5,499 nt of DNA from Nitrososphaeraceae archaeon (GCA_029240395.1 JAREAJ010000056.1:1-5499); one strand, 5' to 3'. Counted from the first letter of the stretch, positions 1-5,499 are shown. Program-made: numbers and translations. The notes: generated from the sequence alone by a model not told the origin.

Positions 1-192
1 TGTACTAATGTCATATCCATATACATCAAAGCCTCTATCTTTGACATACTTTGCCACTGGTAATCCTAATTGTCCTAGTCCTATTACTAAGACTTTGTCT
101 AAACCTATTTTCGGAAACGCTAGCGTTGATCCAGAGGGATATCTATCGTCAGAAGGATTATCGTTCAATGAAAATCTAGAGGTTTCTGCCAA
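1..192 (-). CDS. Nucleotide-sugar dehydrogenase, N-terminal part (cut by window edge)
   Basis: Only the first ~64 codons are present; the gene continues beyond the left edge. Translated on the minus strand, the frame contains a Rossmann dinucleotide-binding start: a beta strand (KVLVIGLG) followed by GLGQLGLPVAKY and, after an alpha helix, the second strand DVYGYDIS. The GLPxA pattern after GxGxxG is typical of the UDP-glucose/GDP-mannose dehydrogenase family, NAD-dependent enzymes that oxidise a nucleotide sugar to its uronic acid for glycan synthesis; the substrate cannot be told from this fragment. A polar leader of about 30 residues precedes the Rossmann strand. There is no ATG: TTG at 192 is chosen because a TATA-like box lies at 223-233, with TTG at 168 as the alternative. 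A stop at 207-205 limits the frame upstream. A different Rossmann dehydrogenase (6-phosphogluconate or hydroxyisobutyrate type) is possible but less likely. Confidence 0.68.
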   Translation of the reverse strand, partial: MAETSRFSLNDNPSDDRYPSGSTLAFPKIGLDKVLVIGLGQLGLPVAKYVKDRGFDVYGYDIST

Positions 193-222
193 AAATCTTC
201 GCAGCTAAAGCCCTCGATTTAC

Positions 223-233
223 GCTTATAAAGC
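223..233 (-). promoter_or_regulatory. TATA-like promoter element for the nucleotide-sugar dehydrogenase
   Basis: On the minus strand this reads GCTTTATAAGC, a good match to an archaeal TATA box. Its centre (~228) lies about 36 bases before the TTG at 192 and 60 before the TTG at 168, so transcription starting ~26 bases downstream would leave a short leader. It follows the T-run after cbiC, which suggests the dehydrogenase is transcribed separately from the cobalamin genes. No transcript data support this; it is an inference from position and sequence. Confidence 0.5.
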
Positions 234-249
234 TTAAGATTTATTTAAT

Positions 250-328
250 AAAAAATCCTTTACTGATCATTCCTATTTACAAACATTCCAGCCTTAATGT
301 AATCATGACACCTTATCACGCTAAGGCT
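250..328 (-). terminator. Probable terminator zone downstream of cbiC
   Basis: Directly after the cbiC stop, the minus-strand transcript contains a perfect 7-base inverted repeat (AGCCTTA at 328-322, TAAGGCT at 296-290), with a competing nested CCTTA/TAAGG pair at 311-315 and 322-326. About 34 bases further comes a run of six T (255-250) in an AT-rich stretch. Archaeal transcription commonly ends at T-runs, with or without a hairpin. The T-run is the stronger evidence; the hairpin has a 25-base loop and is weak. Confidence 0.4.
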
Positions 329-332
329 ATTG

Positions 333-971
333 TCAGAAGCCTGATTGAGTCTGCTGATAAAGGAGCATCATTGCGTTGACAATGGAAGACGCGACGGCAC
401 TGCCTCCTTTCCTCCCATTATTCGATATAAAGGGAATCTTAGTCATGACTAGTTCTCTTTTGGATTCCAAGGCAGAGACGAACCCTACTGGCACACCTAC
501 CACCAGCGCTGGAATAGCGGTTTGTTCATTAATCATCTTGATTGTTTCATAAAGAGCCGTGGGAGCATTACCGATAGCCACTATTCCGCCAGCAATATCC
601 TGCACTGAGTAGCGCATTGCAACTTCTGACCTAGTCCTATTGAGTACTCGTGATTCATTAATGACAGCCTCATTTGAAATGTTGCAGACAGTCTTCAGGC
701 CCAGACTGGAGATAAGTGATTTGTTAAGAGCGACTTGGACCATTTCTACGTCTGTGACAATTGAACACCTATTCCTAATTGCGTCAAATCCCGATCTAAA
801 CACATCTTTTCCAAACACTATTCCGTGAGACCCCGCGAAGTCAAAATCGGCGGTCGAATGAATAGCTCGCTTTACGACGGACCATTCCAAGGAATCGTAA
901 GAATGCTTACCTACCTCTGCCTCTATAATTTTAAAGCTCCGCGATTCTATATCGTATGCCCTTTCCGACAT
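333..971 (-). CDS. cbiC: Cobalt-precorrin-8 methylmutase CbiC (CobH family)
   Basis: This enzyme moves the methyl group from C11 to C12 of cobalt-precorrin-8, giving cobyrinic acid, the last step of corrin-ring formation; it is cytoplasmic. The 212-residue product has the usual family length and its blocks in order: an N-terminal Y-x-IE-x-x-SF-x-II-x-xE segment (6-19), the catalytic-histidine region RAIHSTADFDF with H38, TDVEMV (73-78), GNAPTAL (134-140), VGVPVGFVSALESK (158-171) and a C-terminal GRKGGS (186-191). ATG at 971 places the conserved start of the family at residue 6 and is the only standard start near it. The frame stays open upstream into the end of cbiX, but no ATG, GTG or TTG was seen in the 55-base gap. 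It is the last cbi gene of the block and is followed by a T-run. Confidence 0.95.
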   Translation of the reverse strand: MSERAYDIESRSFKIIEAEVGKHSYDSLEWSVVKRAIHSTADFDFAGSHGIVFGKDVFRSGFDAIRNRCSIVTDVEMVQVALNKSLISSLGLKTVCNISNEAVINESRVLNRTRSEVAMRYSVQDIAGGIVAIGNAPTALYETIKMINEQTAIPALVVGVPVGFVSALESKRELVMTKIPFISNNGRKGGSAVASSIVNAMMLLYQQTQSGF

Positions 972-1026
972 CTTTCTATGTCTGGCATTGATCCTATCAT
1001 CGTTTTCTTGAAGGTCTTTTACTGTA

Positions 1027-1797
1027 TTATCTGATCCCAGATCTCTTCTCTACCTCCTCTGCACGTTGTAGAACTAGATTGATTAGCTTTTCGTCCACTC
1101 CCAAATGTCTGGATACATATGCCTCCCTGAAGCATACCCTGTCCAAGGCGGAACGAACCTCCTCATTTACATCGTGCTTTATGTGGGATCCCTTATGGAG
1201 AAAATATGGAATTATTATCAAGGTCTTTGGTTGACGCGAGACCACATTTGTTATTGCGGTTCCTATACTTGGTTTGTCTAATTCGAGGAAACTAAAACTC
1301 ACACTGCGATAACATTGACCTAGGCGACCAATTGTATACAAAAATGCTTCCCTCGCCCTCTTGTCGGTACTTCCGTGTCCTACGACCAAGACATCACAAT
1401 CTCCATTCTTCAATCTAACATGGTGTTGAATTTTCGTCTCAGAGATCCTTTCCGCAATTAGCTCGGTCAACAAATCGTGATAGCATAATGGTTTTGAAAT
1501 CCCAATTCTCAGTTTCTGATCCCTGCAAATTAACGCACTTTGCTTAACAGTCTCCTTTAGTTTTAAGCCAGGATAGAGAAAATATGGAACAATTGTGATA
1601 AAGGCCGACCCGCTTCGAACACAGTCCTTTACCCCTTCATCAATATAAGGGTGAATAACCTCTAGGAAGCAATAATTGCAATAATCGTATTGTCCCCTGG
1701 TCCTGACTACAGAGCAAATTTCAAACAGCTCTTCTTTTACCTCTGGTTCTCGGCTTCCCCTGTCAATAAGTAGCAACGCTTTCTTCAATTCAATCAA
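1027..1797 (-). CDS. cbiX: Two-domain sirohydrochlorin cobaltochelatase CbiX
   Basis: CbiX inserts Co2+ into sirohydrochlorin, committing the macrocycle to the anaerobic cobalamin route. The 256 residues are two tandem CbiX domains (about 5-120 and 134-250). The C-terminal copy has VVGHGST with H141 and PYFLHKGSHIKHD with H205, the expected metal-binding pair. The N-terminal copy keeps the fold motifs (LLLIDRGSRE, PYFLYPGLKLKE) but has R13 and K79 where those histidines should be, so only the C-terminal domain looks catalytic. Many archaeal CbiX proteins are single-domain and about half this length. The start is TTG at 1797, overlapping the cbiG stop as TTGA, which suggests translational coupling; a second TTG lies three codons in. 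The pair of domains fits chelatase better than ferrochelatase or nickel chelatase because of the cbi neighbours, but metal choice cannot be read from sequence. Confidence 0.9.
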   Translation of the reverse strand: MIELKKALLLIDRGSREPEVKEELFEICSVVRTRGQYDYCNYCFLEVIHPYIDEGVKDCVRSGSAFITIVPYFLYPGLKLKETVKQSALICRDQKLRIGISKPLCYHDLLTELIAERISETKIQHHVRLKNGDCDVLVVGHGSTDKRAREAFLYTIGRLGQCYRSVSFSFLELDKPSIGTAITNVVSRQPKTLIIIPYFLHKGSHIKHDVNEEVRSALDRVCFREAYVSRHLGVDEKLINLVLQRAEEVEKRSGIR

Positions 1798-2864
1798 TAA
1801 CTTTTCCGTGCAACTGCAACTGTCAAATCGGGAGGAAATTTTTGTTTGGGAATAACTAGGTTTCCTTGTGATGCTAACAGAGCGGACGCTTCTGAAACAC
1901 TTGCTGTTCCTTCATACCTAAGTACCATTTCCGATGGGTTTGGCACCTTTACTTCATTTAGTTTATGTTTGTCAAAAACTTGGATCGGGATATTGTAATG
2001 CCTTGAAAACTCCTGCAATCCCTTCACCGGGGCCCCTCTGTCCACAGATGCAACAGCTCCGATACTCTTCCAACTCAGATCATGGTTATCCAATACAGAC
2101 TTTATAGCACTTTCGATACTTTGCTTGCTTGTCGTCCAATGCAATCCTATGCCTATTATAAGATTCTTGGGTCGATAAACGACTGACTTTTCTTTGATAT
2201 CGCTGTCGCTAACTATCCTATCAGATATTATCAGGCACCCTTTAAACTGATGGCTCTTTAGGTCCTGTACATTTGTGACCAGTGTAATATTTTTAGGAAG
2301 CTGAGGCTTGTTCCACCAATCTCTCTGGCCAGCATCTTGGTAGAGACCTATCTTTTCTTCGTTTACCATTAGGGCGCTGACCCTCGTCACATTTTGATCA
2401 AATTCGATTTCCCAGCCAAACTCTCTTCCTATAAGATCGACGGCTATAGTTTCGTTAACGTCGGCCGCAGTCGTGATCACTGGTCTTGAATCCGGAAAAA
2501 TTGAAGATACCTTCCTTGCGAGTTCATTTGCTCCTCCAAGGTGTCCTGATAGAGCACTAATAACAAAATTGGCCTTGTCATCAATGACAAGTACAGCAGG
2601 ATCACTTTTCTTACTTGCCATGACGGGTGCGATCAATCTTATAACGGCACCAAGAGAAAAGATGCATATTAATGCGTCGTACTTCTTGAATAGAGAGGCT
2701 ACAATATCTCCAGTTTGCTCCTTGAACCAGGTTACATCATTTCCTAGATCCTTATGTTTCGCGGGAACGTAAATCTGAGCATTGCCCAAATTCTGCCCAA
2801 TTTTTCGTGCGATGGCAATGCCTTGTTTTGTGATCGCAATGATAGCAGTCCTAGATATTGACAT
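1794..2864 (-). CDS. cbiG: Cobalt-precorrin-5A hydrolase CbiG
   Basis: CbiG opens the delta-lactone of cobalt-precorrin-5A and releases the C20-derived two-carbon unit as acetaldehyde, giving cobalt-precorrin-5B. The 356-residue protein shows the family's three parts: an N-terminal domain with GAVIRLIAP (72-80) and the hallmark LSGHLGGAN (105-113), a middle part beginning PVITTAADVN (128-137), and a C-terminal CobE-like domain with GIG (238-240), VPNPSE (307-312), a GTASVSEASALL segment (319-330) and a final LTVAVAR strand. The C-terminal domain departs from the usual pattern: GIGLHWTTS stands where a GIGCRRGT-like motif is common, and the K/E-rich segment after ASVD is altered. The start is ATG at 2864. 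The stop overlaps the TTG of cbiX by 4 bases. A 145-base gap from cbiD leaves room for its own promoter. Confidence 0.94.
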   Translation of the reverse strand: MSISRTAIIAITKQGIAIARKIGQNLGNAQIYVPAKHKDLGNDVTWFKEQTGDIVASLFKKYDALICIFSLGAVIRLIAPVMASKKSDPAVLVIDDKANFVISALSGHLGGANELARKVSSIFPDSRPVITTAADVNETIAVDLIGREFGWEIEFDQNVTRVSALMVNEEKIGLYQDAGQRDWWNKPQLPKNITLVTNVQDLKSHQFKGCLIISDRIVSDSDIKEKSVVYRPKNLIIGIGLHWTTSKQSIESAIKSVLDNHDLSWKSIGAVASVDRGAPVKGLQEFSRHYNIPIQVFDKHKLNEVKVPNPSEMVLRYEGTASVSEASALLASQGNLVIPKQKFPPDLTVAVARKSY

Positions 2865-2883
2865 AGGCGCTAGACCCTAAGAG

Positions 2884-2915
2884 TTGAAATACATTGAAAT
2901 GTTCCCTATATGTTT
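2884..2915 (-). promoter_or_regulatory. Possible internal promoter and operator-like repeats before cbiG
   Basis: The 145-base gap between cbiD and cbiG is unusually long for this block. On the minus strand, AACATATAGG (about 2914-2905) is a weak TATA-like element about 45 bases before the cbiG ATG. Between it and the gene lie two copies of TTGAAAT on the plus strand at 2884-2890 and 2894-2900, spaced exactly 10 bases, and the palindrome ACATT-GA-AATGT (2891-2902). These could be a regulator site or chance in AT-rich DNA. No cobalamin-riboswitch-like structure was recognised here. Confidence 0.3.
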
Positions 2916-3009
2916 ATTTCTTACCCCTCGGGGAGCACCACCTACTCTCAACCAAGAAGACAAGAAGATGAATCGTATACACCGTGGAAAGACAAGCAAA
3001 AATTGGCCA

Positions 3010-4203
3010 CTATCGCGGATACAAACCTTTGACTTTTCCATCAAATTCGAACATTATAACTCGGATCTCAATTCTGCCATTTGAATATTCGTTTAATTTA
3101 TCGCAGACCTTCTTGCATATAGCATCATGAAATCCTTTAATCCCATTTGCATCCACAATCTCAGAAACATGTCTTGCGGTATTCGCCATTCTTATCTTTT
3201 CAATAGTCACCTCTGAAGCCATGCATTCTGAGGCAATTGATGCCATGAATTCCATATTTACGCGCGAACCTCGAACATGTGTTTGTTTCACGCCCATGCC
3301 CATTTTTGTCAACTTTCCAATAAAGCCTGCGACAACTACTTTTCTGATGTTTTTGTTAAGGCATTGCTTTATGCTATAGCCAATAAAATCGCCAATTTGT
3401 ATAAATGCGTGCTCCGGAGCGGTCTTACCCAAGAATACTTTTGAAAAGTCCTCGCTCCGTCCGCCCGTTGTCAGAACTACAGTCTCAATTCCGATCGCAA
3501 TTGACACATCTAAACTCTGCCTTATCGATGCCGCGAAGGATGCTGTGGAATAAGGCAGGACAATCCCCGTAGTGCCCAAGATCGAAATGCCTCCTACGAT
3601 ACCCAATCGAGGGTTATCTGTCTGTTTTGCAAGCGATTCTCCCTTTGGAACTGAAATAATTACCTTAATGCCACGCTCCTTGAGCATGTCACCTCCCTCC
3701 TCTCTTATCGCTTGCATTATCATCGAAAGCGGAACTGGATTTATTGCTGCATTTCCCAAATCTAGCCCCAACCCTGGCTTCGTAACCCGGCCTACCCCAA
3801 TGCCACCGTCAATAATAACTTGTCCCTCGGAGGACAATAACGAAACTGTGGAACAAATCTCCGCCCCATGAGTGACGTCTGGGTCGTCTCCGGCATCTTT
3901 TACCACGCAAGAAGTCACAGAAGAGTCAGGATTTATCCTTGTCCAAGCTATGAACAGCTTAGCATCTCGGCCCTTGGGCAATGACACATCAACACTGCTT
4001 ACCTTCTTTCCGCAGAGCATAGCCAATAATGAAGCCTTAGTGGCGGCAGCTGCGCATGTGCCGGTGGTATATCCAGATCGTAGGGTTCCCTTCCTTTTTT
4101 TTTCTTCAATTTCTACTGGAAGGTCCTGCTCCTGCTCGGCAATTAGAAGATCTTCTTGCTCTTTCTCATCATTACTGCCCTTATTTGATTTGTTCAGACT
4201 CAT
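3010..4203 (-). CDS. cbiD: Cobalt-precorrin-5B C1-methyltransferase CbiD
   Basis: CbiD uses S-adenosylmethionine to methylate C1 of cobalt-precorrin-5B, giving cobalt-precorrin-6A. All family blocks are present: LRSGYTTGTCAAAATKA (41-57), VKDAGDDPDVTHGAEI (101-116), GGIGVGRVTKPGLG (133-146), AINPVPLSMI (153-162), NPRLGIVGGISILGTTG (197-213), TTGGRSED (245-252), GDFIGYSI (271-278) and AGFIGKLTKMGMGV (292-305). The first 40 residues are an acidic/lysine-rich, probably disordered extension absent from typical CbiD, whose conserved block starts near the N-terminus. ATG at 4203 is nevertheless required, because no ATG, GTG or TTG follows it before the conserved block. The extension ends beside an A9 run (4103-4095 on the coding strand), a possible slippage or sequencing-error spot. 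It begins 30 bases after the SDR stop, so the two are probably co-transcribed. Confidence 0.96.
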   Translation of the reverse strand: MSLNKSNKGSNDEKEQEDLLIAEQEQDLPVEIEEKKRKGTLRSGYTTGTCAAAATKASLLAMLCGKKVSSVDVSLPKGRDAKLFIAWTRINPDSSVTSCVVKDAGDDPDVTHGAEICSTVSLLSSEGQVIIDGGIGVGRVTKPGLGLDLGNAAINPVPLSMIMQAIREEGGDMLKERGIKVIISVPKGESLAKQTDNPRLGIVGGISILGTTGIVLPYSTASFAASIRQSLDVSIAIGIETVVLTTGGRSEDFSKVFLGKTAPEHAFIQIGDFIGYSIKQCLNKNIRKVVVAGFIGKLTKMGMGVKQTHVRGSRVNMEFMASIASECMASEVTIEKIRMANTARHVSEIVDANGIKGFHDAICKKVCDKLNEYSNGRIEIRVIMFEFDGKVKGLYPR

Positions 4204-4233
4204 TCGACTTGATTGTTCGCGTTTTTACCCCTG

Positions 4234-4992
4234 CTAAGACATTTCTGCGCCACCATCAATCACAACGGTATTGCCCGTGGCGAATGAAAAATAGTCACTT
4301 GAAACACATGCAGCTACCTTTGCTACCTCCTCGGGTCTCCCCCATCGTTTCATTGCAGCCTCTTGTGCTCCTTTCAACCTCTCTTCTCTTGTCATGAATT
4401 TATAAGTAGCTTCTGTGGCGATATTGCCAAGCATAAGAGTATACGCTCGTATGTTTCTCTTTCCATATTCGCGTGCGATATGCTTGGTCAGCGCCACAAT
4501 CGCTGCTTTTGCCATTGTATAAGGAGCTCCTTCAAAATGCCCATACATTGCTGGAGTGGAAGATATATTAACAATTACTCCGCCGCGTTTGCTCGCAAGC
4601 ATGCTTCCAATAACAGTTTTTGTCATCCTAACCGAACCAACAGTATCAACCTCCAGAATATCTTTTAGAGCCGTAATTGAAATTTGGTCTAAAGACTTGT
4701 ACCATATTTTTCGTTCAAAGGGAAAGCCTGCATTGTTTACGAGGATGTCTATATGCTTATGAGATGCTAAGACCTTGGTCATAGACTTGACAATACTTGC
4801 ATCGCTTGTGACATCAATACTTGCGTAGTCTGTTTTACCATTCAAGAGAGCGGCGGCTCTCCTTGCTTTATCCTTGCTCCTGGAACAAACTATTACAGTA
4901 GCTCCGTTGTGTTCCGCGAATTCTTTAGCTATTGCCAATCCAATTCCCTGGGTTGAACCTGTAATTAGAGCGACCTTACCATCTAGTAACAA
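4234..4992 (-). CDS. Classical short-chain dehydrogenase/reductase, first gene of the cobalamin operon
   Basis: From TTG at 4992 the product is 252 residues, the normal size of a classical SDR. It opens LLDGKVALITGS and carries the cofactor motif TGSTQGIG (11-18), NNAG (86-89), catalytic S145, Y158 and K162 (YTMAK), and a C-terminal IDGG. R38 and nearby lysines after the second strand favour NADP(H). Two family positions differ: D116 where most classical SDRs have the catalytic-tetrad Asn, and LG (188-189) in place of the usual PG. The frame is open to another TTG at 5055, but that would add 21 non-family residues and cover the predicted TATA box (5015-5026), so 4992 is preferred. The substrate is unknown. 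The gene lies 30 bases before cbiD, and no CbiJ is in the window, so a role as cobalt-precorrin-6A reductase or another corrin-related redox step is a hypothesis. FabG-like or sugar/alcohol dehydrogenase activity remains possible. Confidence 0.88.
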   Translation of the reverse strand: MLLDGKVALITGSTQGIGLAIAKEFAEHNGATVIVCSRSKDKARRAAALLNGKTDYASIDVTSDASIVKSMTKVLASHKHIDILVNNAGFPFERKIWYKSLDQISITALKDILEVDTVGSVRMTKTVIGSMLASKRGGVIVNISSTPAMYGHFEGAPYTMAKAAIVALTKHIAREYGKRNIRAYTLMLGNIATEATYKFMTREERLKGAQEAAMKRWGRPEEVAKVAACVSSDYFSFATGNTVVIDGGAEMS

Positions 4993-4993
4993 A

Positions 4994-5010
4994 ATCCTCG
5001 AACTGAGGAT
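4994..5010. promoter_or_regulatory. Inverted repeat between TATA box and SDR start, candidate operator
   Basis: ATCCTC (4994-4999) and GAGGAT (5005-5010) form a perfect 6-base inverted repeat separated by five bases. It ends two bases before the preferred TTG start at 4992 and lies just downstream of the TATA-like box, where an archaeal repressor would block polymerase. It could also act as an RNA hairpin in a short leader. If translation really begins at 5055 the repeat is coding and may be accidental. Confidence 0.4.
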
Positions 5011-5014
5011 AAAC

Positions 5015-5026
5015 CATATACTATTT
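5015..5026 (-). promoter_or_regulatory. TATA-like promoter element of the SDR-cbiD operon
   Basis: On the minus strand this reads AAATAGTATATG. With its centre near 5020, transcription about 26 bases downstream would begin near 4994, essentially at the TTG at 4992, so the message would be leaderless or nearly so, as is common in this group. This spacing is the main reason for choosing 4992 over 5055 as the SDR start. Confidence 0.5.
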
Positions 5027-5057
5027 GTGTCTATTGCGACGCTTTGATGTAACAAGA

Positions 5058-5068
5058 TATTAAAATAA
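5058..5068 (+). promoter_or_regulatory. TATA-like promoter element of rio2
   Basis: TATTAAAATAA on the plus strand is an AT-rich TATA-like element whose centre is about 33 bases before the TTG at 5096. It predicts transcription near 5089 and a leader of only a few bases. It sits about 40 bases from the oppositely oriented element of the SDR operon, making this a compact divergent promoter region of about 100 bases. Confidence 0.45.
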
Positions 5069-5095
5069 GTCTCGGAAGAAATTAGGCATCAATAT

Positions 5096-5499
5096 TTGTC
5101 GTCTGTGCAATCTGTCGCCAAACTTCTTAAGAAGTTGGAAGTAAATGATTACAAGATCCTAATGGCCCTTAGCACCTCTACGCCGCACCATAAGCTTCTC
5201 ACAAGGGAACAATTAGCTTACTCTGCTAAGCTGCACAGGGACAAAACAAACTTCACAATTGGTAGACTAAAGGGATTCAAACTAGTCACTGTTACTCTTG
5301 ATGGAGTAGGCTTGGTAATGGCTGGTCTAGACGCGATAGCGCTCAAAGCTTTTGTTGACAGAAATATTATTAGGGGTCTTGGAATGCCCATAGGAGTCGG
5401 GAAGGAATCCGACGTATTTGAAGCAATTACGGCTAACGGCCAAACACGGGCGATCAAATTTTTTAGGATAGGAAGAATAAGCTTTAGACAGGTCAGGAA
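5096..5499 (+). CDS. rio2: RIO2-type serine/threonine protein kinase, N-terminal part (cut by window edge)
   Basis: The frame is open to the right edge, giving about 134 residues of a protein normally near 280-300. Residues 1-90 match the RIO2-specific winged-helix domain: helix AKLLKKLEVNDYKILMAL, a segment with HRDKTNFTIGRLKGFKLV, then the linker GLDAIALKAFVDRNII. The kinase start follows with PIGVGKESDVFEA (98-110), the ATP-binding loop, and AIKFFRIGRISFRQVR (119-134), with K121 the expected ATP-anchoring lysine. RIO2 is an ATPase/kinase acting in small-ribosomal-subunit maturation in archaea and eukaryotes. The frame opens after a stop at 5066-5068 and has no ATG before residue 23. TTG at 5096 is chosen from TATA spacing, with GTG at 5105 a close alternative. 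It diverges from the cobalamin operon and has no obvious functional link to it. Confidence 0.9.
   Translation, partial: MSSVQSVAKLLKKLEVNDYKILMALSTSTPHHKLLTREQLAYSAKLHRDKTNFTIGRLKGFKLVTVTLDGVGLVMAGLDAIALKAFVDRNIIRGLGMPIGVGKESDVFEAITANGQTRAIKFFRIGRISFRQVR

Noticed and set aside
8..208. Plus-strand open frame of 66 codons at the left edge
   Set aside because: It lies opposite a frame with a clear Rossmann GLGQLGLP motif on the minus strand; its own translation shows no recognisable family features.
2925..2936. Short inverted repeat CCCC-TC-GGGG in the cbiD-cbiG gap
   Set aside because: A 4-base stem with a 2-base loop is sterically poor as a hairpin and too short to support as an operator or terminator, and no T-run follows it on the minus strand.
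2865..3009. Cobalamin riboswitch upstream of cbiG
   Set aside because: No B12-box-like sequence or convincing multi-stem structure was seen, and such riboswitches are essentially bacterial.
2884..3084. Plus-strand open frame across the cbiD-cbiG gap
   Set aside because: Its second half is antisense to the cbiD end, and the translation has no recognisable domain. The gap is better explained as regulatory DNA.
3872..4397. Overlapping plus-strand open frames (3872-4237 and 4056-4397)
   Set aside because: They are antisense to strongly conserved cbiD and SDR sequence, and their translations are low-complexity Ser/Leu/Phe-rich shadows.
5218..5457. Minus-strand open frame of 79 codons
   Set aside because: It is antisense to the RIO2 kinase frame, which has intact GVGKESD and IKFFRIGRISFR motifs.
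1..5499. CRISPR arrays, tRNA/rRNA genes, insertion sequences or phage genes
   Set aside because: No regularly spaced repeats, clover-leaf sequences, transposase motifs or terminal repeats were found; the window is filled by core metabolic and housekeeping genes.

Overview
The window looks archaeal, most likely an ammonia-oxidising Nitrososphaerota (Thaumarchaeota) or a close relative. The pointers are a RIO2-type protein kinase (an archaeal/eukaryotic ribosome-maturation kinase), TATA-like boxes placed about 25-35 bases before short-leader start codons, no obvious Shine-Dalgarno sites, frequent TTG starts, moderately AT-rich DNA, and a cobalt-early (anaerobic-type) corrin cluster. The assignment is inference from gene content; there is no rRNA or other marker to fix it.

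Layout: a minus-strand block fills positions 333-4992 or so. In transcription order it is a short-chain dehydrogenase/reductase (4992-4234), cbiD (4203-3010), a 145-base gap that may hold a second promoter, cbiG (2864-1794), cbiX (1797-1027, overlapping cbiG by 4 bases) and cbiC (971-333). A probable terminator zone and a fresh promoter (about 223-330) then separate the 5' end of a minus-strand nucleotide-sugar dehydrogenase gene, cut by the left edge. On the right, a plus-strand rio2 gene starts near 5096, diverges from the reductase, and runs off the window. No stretch over 300 bases is without a gene.

How the genes work together: CbiX inserts cobalt into sirohydrochlorin. CbiG opens the lactone of cobalt-precorrin-5A and releases acetaldehyde. 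CbiD methylates C1 to give cobalt-precorrin-6A. CbiC performs the final methyl shift to cobyrinic acid. The other macrocycle methyltransferases (CbiL, CbiH, CbiF, CbiE/T) and the canonical 6A reductase CbiJ are not in the window. The SDR sits directly before cbiD, whose product is the substrate of the missing reduction, which makes it a candidate for that role.

Most unusual points: the two-domain CbiX has its catalytic histidine pair only in the C-terminal half, with Arg and Lys at the matching N-terminal positions. A perfect 6-bp inverted repeat lies between the predicted TATA box and the start codon of the SDR-cbi operon. CbiD carries a charged N-terminal extension that ends at an A9 run.
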